Positions 36,234 through 44,746 of a stretch of DNA of 51,214 nt are shown one piece after another. This DNA is from Microbacterium sp. Lineage in GTDB: Bacteria; Actinomycetota; Actinomycetes; Actinomycetales; Microbacteriaceae. Position 1 is the stretch's first letter. The number at the start of each line of letters is the position of its first letter. Where the stretch lies: contig NZ_WOYP01000067.1 of the NCBI RefSeq assembly GCF_011620715.1, positions 52,607 through 103,820 of the forward strand, written 5' to 3'. Made by a program: the position numbers and the translations under genes. The notes below the pieces were generated by a model. The model worked only from the letters and a program-made list of their open reading frames with translations, did not search any database and was not told the origin of the DNA.

Positions 36234-38687
36234 ATGCCCGCAGCGCCCACCGATTCCTCTCCCGACGCAGAGGAGCGCATCGAAGACGTCGACGTCTCGA
36301 CCGAGATGCAGGGGTCCTTCCTCGAGTACGCCTACTCGGTCATCTACTCGCGCGCGCTGCCCGATGCGCGCGACGGACTGAAGCCCGTCCAGCGCCGCAT
36401 CCTTTACCAGATGGCCGACATGGGGCTGCGCCCCGACCGCGGTCACGTGAAGAGCGCTCGTGTCGTCGGCGAGGTCATGGGCAAGCTGCATCCCCACGGC
36501 GATGCGCCCATCTACGATGCGCTCGTCCGTCTCGCGCAGTCGTTCTCCCTGCGCGTACCGCTCGTGGACGGCCACGGCAACTTCGGGTCGCTCGACGACG
36601 GCCCCGCCGCGCCGCGGTACACGGAGGCACGCCTGGCGCCGGCGGCGCTCGCCCTCACCGAGAACCTCGACGAGGATGTCGTCGACTTCATCCCGAACTA
36701 CGACGGGCAGTTTCAGCAGCCCGCCGTCCTCCCGGCTGCCTACCCGAACCTCCTGGTGAACGGGGCGACCGGCATCGCCGTCGGCATGGCCACCAACATG
36801 GCGCCGCACAACCTCATTGAAGTCGTCTCCGCCGCGATCCATCTGCTGGACCACCCCGAGGCGACCGTCGAAGAGCTGATGGACTTCGTGCCCGGGCCCG
36901 ACTTTCCCTCCGGTGGCATCGTGATGGGCCTGGAAGGCGTCAAGGACGCGTACACGCGAGGGCGCGGCGCGTTCAAGGTGCGCGGCAAGGTCTCGGTCGA
37001 GTCGCTCGGTCCCCGTCGCACCGGTCTGGTCGTGACTGAGCTGCCCTATCAGGTGGGCCCCGAGCGGGTCATCGAGAAGATCAAGGATGCGGTCCAGGCC
37101 AAGCGCCTGACCGGCATCGCCGATGTCACCGACCTGACCGATCGCAACCACGGCCTGCGTCTCGTGATCGGCATCAAGACCGGGTTCGACCCGCAGGCCG
37201 TGCTGGACCAGCTGTACCGGCTGACCCCGCTCGAGGACTCGTTCAGCATCAACAACGTCGCGCTCGTCGAGGGACAGCCCCAGACACTGGGCCTCAAAGA
37301 GCTGCTCCGGGTCTACATCGACCACCGCATCCAGGTCGTCACGCGGCGCAGCCGCTTCCGGCTCGCGCGGCGCCGGGAGCGTCTTCACCTGGTGGAGGGA
37401 CTCCTGGTGGCGATCCTCGACATCGACGAGGTCATCCAGGTCATCCGCACCTCCGACGACAGCGAGCAGGCCCGCGCACGGCTGCGCGATGTCTTCGACC
37501 TCAGCGAAGTGCAGGCAGAGTACATCCTCGAACTGCGACTGCGCCGCCTCACCAGGTTCTCCCGCATCGAGCTCGAGAGCGAGCGCGACGCCCTCACGGC
37601 GGAAATCGCCGAGCTCGAGCAGCTGCTCGGCAGTGAGGCGCTGATCCGCGCGCAGGTCGCCCGCGAGCTCGAGGCCGCCTCCGATGCGTACGGGACGCCG
37701 CGGCGCACGCTGCTGATGAATGCCAAGCCTGCAGCTCCCCGCCCCACGCGCGGCGCCCCCGCACCCGACCTGCAGATCGCGGACGCGCCGACGGTCGTCG
37801 TGCTCTCCACGACCGGGCGCGCGGTGCGGGTCGACCTGGTCGAAGGGCAGGAGCTGGCGGCTCCCGCGCGCCGCAGCAAGCATGACGCCGTCCAGGCGAC
37901 CGCGGCATCGACCAGCCGCGGCGAGCTCGGAGCGGTCACGACCGCGGGCCGCGTGCTGCGGTTCTCCCCGGTCGACCTGCCCTCCGTGCCGCCGGCCTCG
38001 GTGCAGCTGGCCGCCGGGGTGATCCTGCGCGACTACCTGGGGATCACCGACAAGAGCGAGCGCGTCCTCGCGCTCATCCGGTTCGACGACACCACCCCGC
38101 TCGCGCTCGGCACCCGCCAGGGCGTGGTCAAGCGGATCGTGCCCGCCACGCTGCCGCCCAAGCCCGAACTCGAGATCATCGGGCTCAAGCCGGGCGATGC
38201 CGTCGTGGGCGCGGCGGCGGCGTCTGACACCGCGGAGGTCGTGTTCGTCACGAGCGACGCGCGGCTGCTGCATTTCGCCGCCTCGGCGGTGCGCCCGCAG
38301 GGTCCGCCCGCCGGCGGTATGGCCGGCGTGAATCTGTCGACGAACGCGAGCGTCGTCTTTTTCGGCGCAGTCGACAGCGGCGGCGAGATCGTCGCCGTCA
38401 CCATCTCGGGAGCCGAGGGCGTACTGCCCGGCATCGATCCGGGGCGCATAAAGGTCTCGAGGTTCGAGGAGTTCCCCGGCAAGGGCAGAGCCACCGGCGG
38501 CGTGCGGGCGCACGCGTTCCTCAAGGGCGAAGATCGGCTGACCCTGGCCTGGGTCGGCTCAGCGAACGCGAGGGCCGTGGGCACGGACGGCGCTGCGCGC
38601 GCGCTGCCGGAGGCGAATGCGAAGCGTGATGGTTCGGGTCAGCCGCTCGACGCGGCGATCGGCTCGATCGGCGGAACGCTGGTCTGA
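36234..38687 (+). CDS. parC: DNA topoisomerase IV subunit A (ParC-type)
   Basis: This is the DNA-cleaving subunit of a type IIA topoisomerase. The 817-residue protein has the breakage domain with the catalytic Tyr129 in APRYTEARL, the [38 protein letters not shown] segment (split here over two motifs around residues 50-90), and [18 protein letters not shown] long coiled coil and a C-terminal beta-propeller follow; no perfect GyrA box was seen. Pairing with the nearby GyrB-type gene, and the absence of gyr neighbours such as dnaA or recF, support the ParC name. Confidence 0.92.
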   Translation: MPAAPTDSSPDAEERIEDVDVSTEMQGSFLEYAYSVIYSRALPDARDGLKPVQRRILYQMADMGLRPDRGHVKSARVVGEVMGKLHPHGDAPIYDALVRLAQSFSLRVPLVDGHGNFGSLDDGPAAPRYTEARLAPAALALTENLDEDVVDFIPNYDGQFQQPAVLPAAYPNLLVNGATGIAVGMATNMAPHNLIEVVSAAIHLLDHPEATVEELMDFVPGPDFPSGGIVMGLEGVKDAYTRGRGAFKVRGKVSVESLGPRRTGLVVTELPYQVGPERVIEKIKDAVQAKRLTGIADVTDLTDRNHGLRLVIGIKTGFDPQAVLDQLYRLTPLEDSFSINNVALVEGQPQTLGLKELLRVYIDHRIQVVTRRSRFRLARRRERLHLVEGLLVAILDIDEVIQVIRTSDDSEQARARLRDVFDLSEVQAEYILELRLRRLTRFSRIELESERDALTAEIAELEQLLGSEALIRAQVARELEAASDAYGTPRRTLLMNAKPAAPRPTRGAPAPDLQIADAPTVVVLSTTGRAVRVDLVEGQELAAPARRSKHDAVQATAASTSRGELGAVTTAGRVLRFSPVDLPSVPPASVQLAAGVILRDYLGITDKSERVLALIRFDDTTPLALGTRQGVVKRIVPATLPPKPELEIIGLKPGDAVVGAAAASDTAEVVFVTSDARLLHFAASAVRPQGPPAGGMAGVNLSTNASVVFFGAVDSGGEIVAVTISGAEGVLPGIDPGRIKVSRFEEFPGKGRATGGVRAHAFLKGEDRLTLAWVGSANARAVGTDGAARALPEANAKRDGSGQPLDAAIGSIGGTLV

Positions 38688-38701
38688 CCAGGACCGTGCG
38701 G

Positions 38702-40795
38702 CTATGCGTCGATCGCCTCACGGGACAGCCGATCCGAGGACTCGACGATGAACTCGCGGCGCGGAGCCACCTCATTGCCCATCAGCAGCTCGAAAACGCT
38801 CCCAGCCACCTCGGCGTCCTGCAGGCGCACACGGCGCAGCATCCGCCCCGACCGATCCATCGTGGTCGTCGCCAGCTGGTCGGCATCCATTTCGCCGAGG
38901 CCCTTGTACCGCTGGACGGGCTCGTGCCAACGGCGGCCCGATTTCGTGACCTTGGCCAGCAGTGTGTGCAGCTCGTCCTCGCTGTACGTGTAGATCGTCT
39001 CGTTCGGCTTCGTGCCAGGGTTCATCACGATCACACGGTGCAGAGGCGGCACTGCCGCGAACACACGACCGTCCTCGATGAGCGGGCGCATGTAGCGGAA
39101 GAACAGTGTGAGCAGCAGCGTTCGGATGTGCGCGCCGTCGACATCGGCGTCGCTCATCAGGATCACCTTGCCGTACCGCGCGGCGCTCAGGTCGAACGTT
39201 CGGCCGGAACCGGCCCCGATCACCTGGATGATGGACGCGCACTCCGCGTTGCCCAGCATGTCGCTGACCGACGCCTTCTGCACGTTCAGGATCTTGCCGC
39301 GAATCGGCAGCAGCGCCTGGAACTCGCTGTTTCGCGCAAGCTTGGCGGTACCGAGGGCGGAGTCGCCCTCCACGATGAACAGCTCGGACTGCGCGACGTC
39401 GGAGGAGCGGCAGTCGACGAGCTTCGCCGGCAGGGATGAGGATTCGAGCGCGTTCTTGCGACGCTGGGTCTCTTTGTGGGCGCGCGCCGAGATGCGCGCC
39501 TTCATCTCGGCGACGATCTTGTCGAGCAGGAGCGCGGTCTGGGCCTTGTCATCGCGGTGGGGCGAGGAGAACCGTGCGGAGAGCTCCTTGCGCACGACCT
39601 GCGTGACGATCTGACGCACGGCCGGCGTACCGAGCACCTCTTTGGTCTGCCCCTCGAACTGCGGCTCGGGCAGACGCACCGTCAGCACGGCGGTCAGGCC
39701 CGCCATGACGTCGTCCTTCTCGAGCTTCGGCAATCCACCGGAAGCAGGGCCGACCTTCAGGCGCCGGGCGTTCTGCTCCACCTGGGTGCGCAGAACGCGC
39801 AGCAGTTCCTGATCGAAGCCCTGCTGGTGGGTGCCGCCTTTCGGCGTCGCGATGATGTTCACGAAAGAGCGGGTGATCGTGTCGTAGCCGGTCCCCCACC
39901 GCACGGCGATGTCCACCTGGCACTCCCGCTCGAGTTCGGTCGGCACCATGGCGCCGTTCGGCTGCAGCACGGGAACGGTCTCGGTGAAGGTGCCGGAGCC
40001 GGTCAGGCGCCACGTGTCGGTGATCGCGGCATCCGTCGCGAGATACTCGGCGAACTCGGAGATGCCGCCGTCGAAGCGGAACGAGGTCTCATTGTGCTCC
40101 TGATGGCGCTGGTCGCGCACGACGATCTCAAGACCCGGAACGAGGAAAGCGGTCTGCCGGGCACGGGTGGCGAGCTCATCGAGCTGGAACGCCGCATCCT
40201 TCGTGAAGATCTGCCGGTCGGCCCAGTACCGGATGCGGGTGCCGGTGACCCCGCGCGGGGCTCTGCCCTTCACGCGCAGCTCGCTGCGCAGCACGAAGGG
40301 CGTGAAGGGCGAGTCGGGTGACGGCTCGCCCTTGTCGGCGAACACCCCGGGCTCGCCGCGGTGGAAGGACATCGCCCAGGTCTTGCCGCCGCGATCGACC
40401 TCGACGTCGAGCCGCTCGGACAGAGCGTTCACGACCGAGGCGCCCACTCCGTGCAGGCCGCCCGACGCCGCGTAGGAACCCCCGCCGAACTTGCCGCCGG
40501 CGTGCAGTTTCGTGAAGACGACCTCGACCCCTGACAGCCCCGTGCGGGGCTCGATGTCGACCGGGATCCCGCGACCGGTGTCGTGCACCTCGACACTGGC
40601 ATCGGCATGCAGGATGATGTCGATGCGCTTGCCGTTGCCGGCCAGGGCTTCATCGACCGCGTTGTCGATGATCTCCCAGACGCAGTGCATGAGACCCCGG
40701 GAATCGGTCGAGCCGATGTACATGCCGGGACGCTTGCGGACCGCCTCGAGCCCCTCGAGCACCTGCAGGTGATGGGCGGAATACTCGGAGGTCAC
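38702..40795 (-). CDS. parE: DNA topoisomerase IV subunit B (ParE-type)
   Basis: This is the ATPase subunit of the topoisomerase. The 697-residue protein has the GHKL ATP site (EIIDNAVDEALAG, DTGRGIPVD, GLHGVGASVVNALS), a transducer domain, and a TOPRIM domain (VEGDSALGTAKLARN and SDADVDGAHIRTLLLTLFFR), ending with RYKGLGEMDADQL. EGDSALG rather than EGDSAGG is typical of the actinobacterial ParE-like group. I start at GTG 40795. Its 3' end is 14 bp from the convergent parC end, an unusual arrangement for partner subunits. Confidence 0.93.
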   Translation of the reverse strand: MTSEYSAHHLQVLEGLEAVRKRPGMYIGSTDSRGLMHCVWEIIDNAVDEALAGNGKRIDIILHADASVEVHDTGRGIPVDIEPRTGLSGVEVVFTKLHAGGKFGGGSYAASGGLHGVGASVVNALSERLDVEVDRGGKTWAMSFHRGEPGVFADKGEPSPDSPFTPFVLRSELRVKGRAPRGVTGTRIRYWADRQIFTKDAAFQLDELATRARQTAFLVPGLEIVVRDQRHQEHNETSFRFDGGISEFAEYLATDAAITDTWRLTGSGTFTETVPVLQPNGAMVPTELERECQVDIAVRWGTGYDTITRSFVNIIATPKGGTHQQGFDQELLRVLRTQVEQNARRLKVGPASGGLPKLEKDDVMAGLTAVLTVRLPEPQFEGQTKEVLGTPAVRQIVTQVVRKELSARFSSPHRDDKAQTALLLDKIVAEMKARISARAHKETQRRKNALESSSLPAKLVDCRSSDVAQSELFIVEGDSALGTAKLARNSEFQALLPIRGKILNVQKASVSDMLGNAECASIIQVIGAGSGRTFDLSAARYGKVILMSDADVDGAHIRTLLLTLFFRYMRPLIEDGRVFAAVPPLHRVIVMNPGTKPNETIYTYSEDELHTLLAKVTKSGRRWHEPVQRYKGLGEMDADQLATTTMDRSGRMLRRVRLQDAEVAGSVFELLMGNEVAPRREFIVESSDRLSREAIDA

Positions 40796-40805
40796 AATCC
40801 TCAAG

Positions 40806-40811
40806 ATTATC
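40806..40811 (-). promoter_or_regulatory. -10 box of parE
   Basis: GATAAT on the minus strand ends 10 nt before the GTG of parE. A GAGG sits 3-4 nt before that GTG. Confidence 0.45.
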
Positions 40812-40975
40812 GCCGGATGCCGACACCCCCGCGCACAGACACGGGTCTCGGATCCGCGTACGCGGTGAGCGAAATGTCATGCCATCGCGCCATTCTCGTA
40901 ACGAACGCGTGGTTGTATGTGATGGACCCGACAGGGCGAACGAGATGCGAGCGACGCTTACGAGGAGGACCTGAG

Positions 40976-41197
40976 ATGACCGCGCTATCCACCCCCACCG
41001 AGCCCGCCGTTCTCGAATACCGCCTGACGGCGCTTGATCGTTGCGACTCGTGCGGGGCCCAGGCCTACATCGCGGCCGAGGTCAACGGCAGTGAGTTGCT
41101 GTTCTGTGCCCACCACGGCCGCAAGTACGAAGAGAAGCTGCGCGCGATGGCGACCAGCTGGCACGACGAGACGGCCCGGCTGCTCGAGTCCGTCTGA
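40976..41197 (+). CDS. DUF7455 small zinc-binding-type protein
   Basis: The 73-residue protein fits the actinobacterial DUF7455 family: LTALDRCDSCGAQAYIAA, then ELLFCAHHGRKYEEKL. Two Cys in Cys-x2-Cys plus a Cys-x-His-His could bind zinc. The function is unknown. GAGGAGGA lies 6 nt before the ATG, one of the best ribosome sites in the window. The stop abuts the stop of the convergent racemase gene (TGATCA), leaving no intergenic base. Confidence 0.85.
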   Translation: MTALSTPTEPAVLEYRLTALDRCDSCGAQAYIAAEVNGSELLFCAHHGRKYEEKLRAMATSWHDETARLLESV

Positions 41198-42241
41198 TCA
41201 CTCGCCGCGGTACACCCGCGGCACGAGCGGTGAGACGCGGACGAGGATCTCCTCGCCCACCGTCCCGATCGTCTCGGCGAGATCCGTCGCCGACGCAGCA
41301 TCCGGTCCGAAGACGGTGACATCTTCGCCGACGGCGGCGTGCGGCCACGGGGAGACGGTGGTGTGGAACGGGCCGATGTCCTCGACGGCGATGCGGCCCT
41401 GCGCAGGCGCGAGCACAGCGTGCCGCGCCAGCGACGAGGGCAACCCGTGCAGGGCGCCCACACCGATGCTGACCGCGTGGTCGGCGACGTGCGTCACCGG
41501 CGCGAGAAGCGTGGCGACGGGACGGACTCCGAGATCCGCCTCCGCAGGGCCCCCCGCCGAACGCACGCCGTAGCAGAAGGCGCCCACCCGGACGAGGTCG
41601 TACCGGAACTGCGGCCGTGCGAACGACGCGGCGCTGGCGGCGAGATGACGCACCTCGAGCGCGAAACCGGCGTCTTCAGCCGCACGGACCGCCTCGTCGA
41701 AGATGCCGCGCGCAGCGTCGTCCTCCTGATCGCTCGCCTCGGCGAGGTGGCTCCACACGCCCACGACCCGAATCCGTCCCGCCCGCTCGAACGCACGTGC
41801 CCGATCGACCACCATGGGCCAGTCCTCGGGCCGGATGCCGTTTCGGTGCAGTCCGGTGTCGATCTTGAGATGAACCCGCGCCGTCTCCTCGCTCGCACCG
41901 GCGACCGCGGCGACGTCGTCGAGGAACTCGGCGTCGCCGACACCCAGGTCGATGTCAGACGACAGCGCATCCGCGATCTGGTCTCGGCCCACCGTGAGCC
42001 ACGAGAAGACGCGCGCCCGCGGCCCGGCCGCCCGCCGAGCGCGCAGCGATTCGCGCACATCGAACGCACCGAACCAACCGATGCCTTCGACCACAGCCCG
42101 GCGGATGATCTGCTCGAGTCCGTGCCCGTAGGCGTCGTCCTTGACGATCAGCATGAGCTGTGCCGGAGCGACGTGCGCGCGCACGACGGTGAGATTCGCG
42201 GCGAAGTCGTCGAGGTCGATCCGCAGCTCCGGTTCGTTCAT
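41198..42241 (-). CDS. Alanine racemase-family protein with PLP-lysine barrel but altered C-terminal domain
   Basis: Alanine racemases convert L-Ala and D-Ala with PLP. The 347-residue protein keeps the barrel residues: PLP Lys34 and Tyr38 (LIVKDDAYGHG), Arg133 in VHLKIDTGLHRNG, His165 (WSHLAEA), Ser203 (HLAASAAS), Arg218 and Tyr224-Gly225 (LVRVGAFCYG), and Tyr344 near the end. The C-terminal domain lacks the SYG catalytic-tyrosine segment, with about 20 residues missing between residues 250 and 256. It also has IGPFHTT where the Met-Asp pair should be. Its ATG overlaps the stop of the preceding racemase-like gene as ATGA. I infer it works as a heterodimer with that protein. Confidence 0.85.
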   Translation of the reverse strand: MNEPELRIDLDDFAANLTVVRAHVAPAQLMLIVKDDAYGHGLEQIIRRAVVEGIGWFGAFDVRESLRARRAAGPRARVFSWLTVGRDQIADALSSDIDLGVGDAEFLDDVAAVAGASEETARVHLKIDTGLHRNGIRPEDWPMVVDRARAFERAGRIRVVGVWSHLAEASDQEDDAARGIFDEAVRAAEDAGFALEVRHLAASAASFARPQFRYDLVRVGAFCYGVRSAGGPAEADLGVRPVATLLAPVTHVADHAVSIGVGALHGLPSSLARHAVLAPAQGRIAVEDIGPFHTTVSPWPHAAVGEDVTVFGPDAASATDLAETIGTVGEEILVRVSPLVPRVYRGE

Positions 42242-42966
42242 GCGACGTACTCCCGGTCGTTGCGCAGTCCGATGGCGGTGACGAGCTCGGCGGGGGTCAG
42301 ACCGGTCGCGGCGCTCCATTCCGCCAGTGTCGGAGAGCCTGGCGCCCCCTCGCCGAAGAAGACGACATCGTCCCCGCGGTGCACGGCATCATGCGACCCG
42401 ACCTCGACCACGCAGACATCCATCGCGACGCGTCCGATGATCGGATGCCGCTCGCCTGCGATCAGCACCGATGCGGCGTTGCCGAGAGAGCGCACCACCC
42501 CCTGCGCATAGCCCCCGGTGATCAGGGCGACCACGGTGTCGCGAGGAGCGCGATACGTGTAGCCGTAGGAGATGCCCTCCCCCGCGCGAAGGCTCTTGAA
42601 GCTGAGCACCGTGCCGCGCAGACTCAGCACGGGTGTGAAGCCCGCGGTCAGTCCGTACACGGCTTCTGGCTTGGTTGCTTCGCCCGTCACCTCAAGCAGT
42701 GCCGGATCGACTTCGCCGGTCAGGGCCGTTCGGGCGTGCTCGTCGACGAGCAGGCCCGCGGCACCCGCCGCGATCGCCCGGCCCGCCACCACGTTCACGC
42801 CATGGCCCCAGGCGTCCGCGCGCACGTCGACGACAGCGCTGCGAGTGCTGGCGACGACGGCACGCAGATTGAGGTCGAGTGCGCCGAGCGAGATCCGCGC
42901 CGCGGGTGCGGTGCGTCCCGGCATGCCCGGGCCGCGTGCCGGGCGCCCGCGGATGCCGAAGGTCAC
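42238..42966 (-). CDS. Alanine racemase C-terminal-domain protein with reduced barrel
   Basis: The 242-residue protein has a complete alanine racemase C-terminal domain: catalytic Tyr134 in GISYGYTYRA, GGYAQGVVRSLGNAASVL, and Met182-Asp183 in IIGRVAMDVCVVEV. The N-terminal barrel is cut to about 115 residues, roughly half the usual size, and the PLP lysine is replaced by Arg49 (VVDVRADAWGHG). It cannot bind PLP covalently by itself. I chose GTG 42966; longer forms would run into the divergent ATP-grasp gene. A TAGTCT box ends 7 nt before the GTG, so it may be leaderless. The next gene starts within its stop codon. Confidence 0.85.
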   Translation of the reverse strand: MTFGIRGRPARGPGMPGRTAPAARISLGALDLNLRAVVASTRSAVVDVRADAWGHGVNVVAGRAIAAGAAGLLVDEHARTALTGEVDPALLEVTGEATKPEAVYGLTAGFTPVLSLRGTVLSFKSLRAGEGISYGYTYRAPRDTVVALITGGYAQGVVRSLGNAASVLIAGERHPIIGRVAMDVCVVEVGSHDAVHRGDDVVFFGEGAPGSPTLAEWSAATGLTPAELVTAIGLRNDREYVA

Positions 42967-42972
42967 GGCATC

Positions 42973-42979
42973 TAGACTA
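42973..42979. promoter_or_regulatory. Overlapping -10 boxes between the racemase pair and the ATP-grasp gene
   Basis: TAGTCT on the minus strand (42979-42974) lies 7 nt before the racemase GTG. TAGACT on the plus strand (42973-42978) lies 53 nt before the ATP-grasp ATG. The intergenic gap is 65 bp. Confidence 0.45.
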
Positions 42980-43031
42980 TCCGGGGCCCTCTGCCCATCG
43001 CCCGCCCATCCCGTCCCACCCCGGAGCATCA

Positions 43032-44054
43032 ATGCCTCAGAAAGGCCTCGGCCTCTCGCCCCGCCTTCGCTACCTCGCCGGCCGCGCGCGACGGATCGAC
43101 GTCAAATCCGTCATCGAGCGCGCGAAGCAGTCCTCCGCCCAGCATGACAAGTGGACCCCCGCGATCGTCGTCGACATGCTGTGGCAGGCGGGCTTGCGCA
43201 ACGTCGGCTTTCAGGACTACATCGACTACGACTTCGCCATCCTGAGCCGCGACGAGCGGGCCACCTACATGACCCACCCGGTCTCGAACCAGCTCTCGCA
43301 GAAGTTCGATCATCCCGATTTCCGGTACATCTTCCAGGACAAGGTCGAGTTCGACCGCGTCTTCAGCGAGCACCTGCACCGGGACTGGATGGTCGTCGAA
43401 CCCGGCAATGCGGCCGACGTGCGCGCATTCGCGCAGGGCCACGGCACGATCGTCACGAAGGAACCGGTCGGACAGGCCGGCACCGGAGTGCATCGCTTCC
43501 GCGCAGCCGAGATCGATGATTGGGATGCCTTCCACGAGGGCCTGCTCGAGCGCGGAGAGCTGCTCATCGAAGAGGTCATCGTCCAGCATCCCGATCTCGC
43601 CGACGTTTGCTCCGGAACGGTCAACACCACCCGCATCACGGCGTTCTTCGATGGCGAGCGAGCCCACATCCTCGCGATGGCCCAGAAGTTCGGGCGCGGC
43701 GCGGTCAGCGATCAGATGACGTTCGGCGGCTTCTACACGATGCTCGACGAGAGCGGCCATGCGGTCGGTCCCGGATACGACTCGCACGGGCACGTGTACG
43801 AGAAGCACCCCGACTCGGGGTTCGTCATCGGCGAGTTCCAGCTGCCGATGATGGACGATGTTCGTGCATTCATCGACCGCGTCGCGCGCGTCGTGCCCCA
43901 GGTGCAGTACGTGGGCTGGGATGTCGTGGTGACGCCTGACGGTCCTGTGCTCGTCGAGGGAAACTGGGGCGCGGGCGTGTACGAAAACAAGCCCAGCGCC
44001 ACCGGCATCCGCACCGGGCACAAAGCGCGGTACCGCGAAGCGATCGGATTCTAG
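43032..44054 (+). CDS. Sugar-transfer-associated ATP-grasp-type protein
   Basis: The 340-residue protein resembles the ATP-grasp group named for association with sugar transfer (ATPgrasp_ST). ATP-binding motifs are IVTKEPVGQAGTGVHRF (about residues 135-152) and LLIEEVIVQHP; TTRITAF follows, and the metal-site end is GWDVVVTPDGPVLVEGNWGAGV. ATP-grasp enzymes join a carboxylate to an amine or thiol through an acyl phosphate; the substrates here are unknown. GGAG lies 5 nt before the ATG. It is divergent from the racemase pair, and its stop shares CTAG with the CofE-like gene. Confidence 0.85.
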   Translation: MPQKGLGLSPRLRYLAGRARRIDVKSVIERAKQSSAQHDKWTPAIVVDMLWQAGLRNVGFQDYIDYDFAILSRDERATYMTHPVSNQLSQKFDHPDFRYIFQDKVEFDRVFSEHLHRDWMVVEPGNAADVRAFAQGHGTIVTKEPVGQAGTGVHRFRAAEIDDWDAFHEGLLERGELLIEEVIVQHPDLADVCSGTVNTTRITAFFDGERAHILAMAQKFGRGAVSDQMTFGGFYTMLDESGHAVGPGYDSHGHVYEKHPDSGFVIGEFQLPMMDDVRAFIDRVARVVPQVQYVGWDVVVTPDGPVLVEGNWGAGVYENKPSATGIRTGHKARYREAIGF

Positions 44055-44746
44055 GCGGCTCGGACGACGCCCAGCGGCGTCGACTGGTGGCCCTGGCCGA
44101 GCGGGTTGTCCTTGAGGATCGCCACGAGTCGCTTCTCGCCGGCCTTGTCGAGCGTTGAGCCGAGGATGTTGCCGCCCAGGTCGTTGATGTCGACGACGGC
44201 GACCTCGGCCGACCCGCCGATCAGCTCTTTGATGTGGCGCGCGACCTCACGCGGGCGCTCGGGACCGAGCACGACCGCCTTGTTGTACGGGGGGATCGTT
44301 CCGCTGGTCGGGCCGTCGATCGCGCGGGCCTTATCGCCGGCGATGCGGTAGAAGTCGCCCTTGCGGCCGAAGAGCTTCGTGACGGCCGACACTGCTGCGG
44401 CGAACAGGATGCGGATCGTGCCGCACTCGCGCAGCGCCATCTCCATGGTCTCGGGCATGCCGAGTCCGATTCCGTACGGCGTGCGCACCACGAACTTCGA
44501 GAGGAAGATCGCGAGCCGGCGGGGCCGGATCTCCTCGACCAGGTAGGAGCGGCGCTGCGTGATCGCGACGATCTTCTCGGTCACGAACAAGGTGTCGCCC
44601 GGCGCGACCACACCGGTCGCGTACTCGCGGATGAACGCGTCGAGGTCGTCACCGGGCATCACGACACGCGTTCGGATGGGGATGCGGGAGTACTTCGCGC
44701 CGTCGACCTCGACCGTGAGCGCCTTGCCGGCGTTGGCCTCGGCCAT
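44051..44746 (-). CDS. CofE-like (F420-0:gamma-glutamyl ligase family) protein
   Basis: The 231-residue protein resembles the coenzyme F420-0:L-glutamate ligase family. It has VMPGDDLDAFIREYATGVVAPGDTLFVTEKIVAITQ split over residues 30-65, then a middle domain, IDGPTSGTIPPYNKAVVLGP, and a metal-site-like VVDINDLGGNILG in place of the family's DTNG. Classical CofE adds glutamates to F420 by GTP-dependent amide bonds. No other F420 gene is nearby, so another acceptor is possible. The ATG overlaps the sigA stop as TGATG, so translation is coupled to the principal sigma factor. Confidence 0.78.
   Translation of the reverse strand: MAEANAGKALTVEVDGAKYSRIPIRTRVVMPGDDLDAFIREYATGVVAPGDTLFVTEKIVAITQRRSYLVEEIRPRRLAIFLSKFVVRTPYGIGLGMPETMEMALRECGTIRILFAAAVSAVTKLFGRKGDFYRIAGDKARAIDGPTSGTIPPYNKAVVLGPERPREVARHIKELIGGSAEVAVVDINDLGGNILGSTLDKAGEKRLVAILKDNPLGQGHQSTPLGVVRAA

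Noticed and set aside
35904-38513. 869-codon open frame antisense to parC and the phosphodiesterase region
   Set aside because: It covers a clear parC on the other strand. Its composition is that of a GC-rich shadow frame and it has no recognisable domain.
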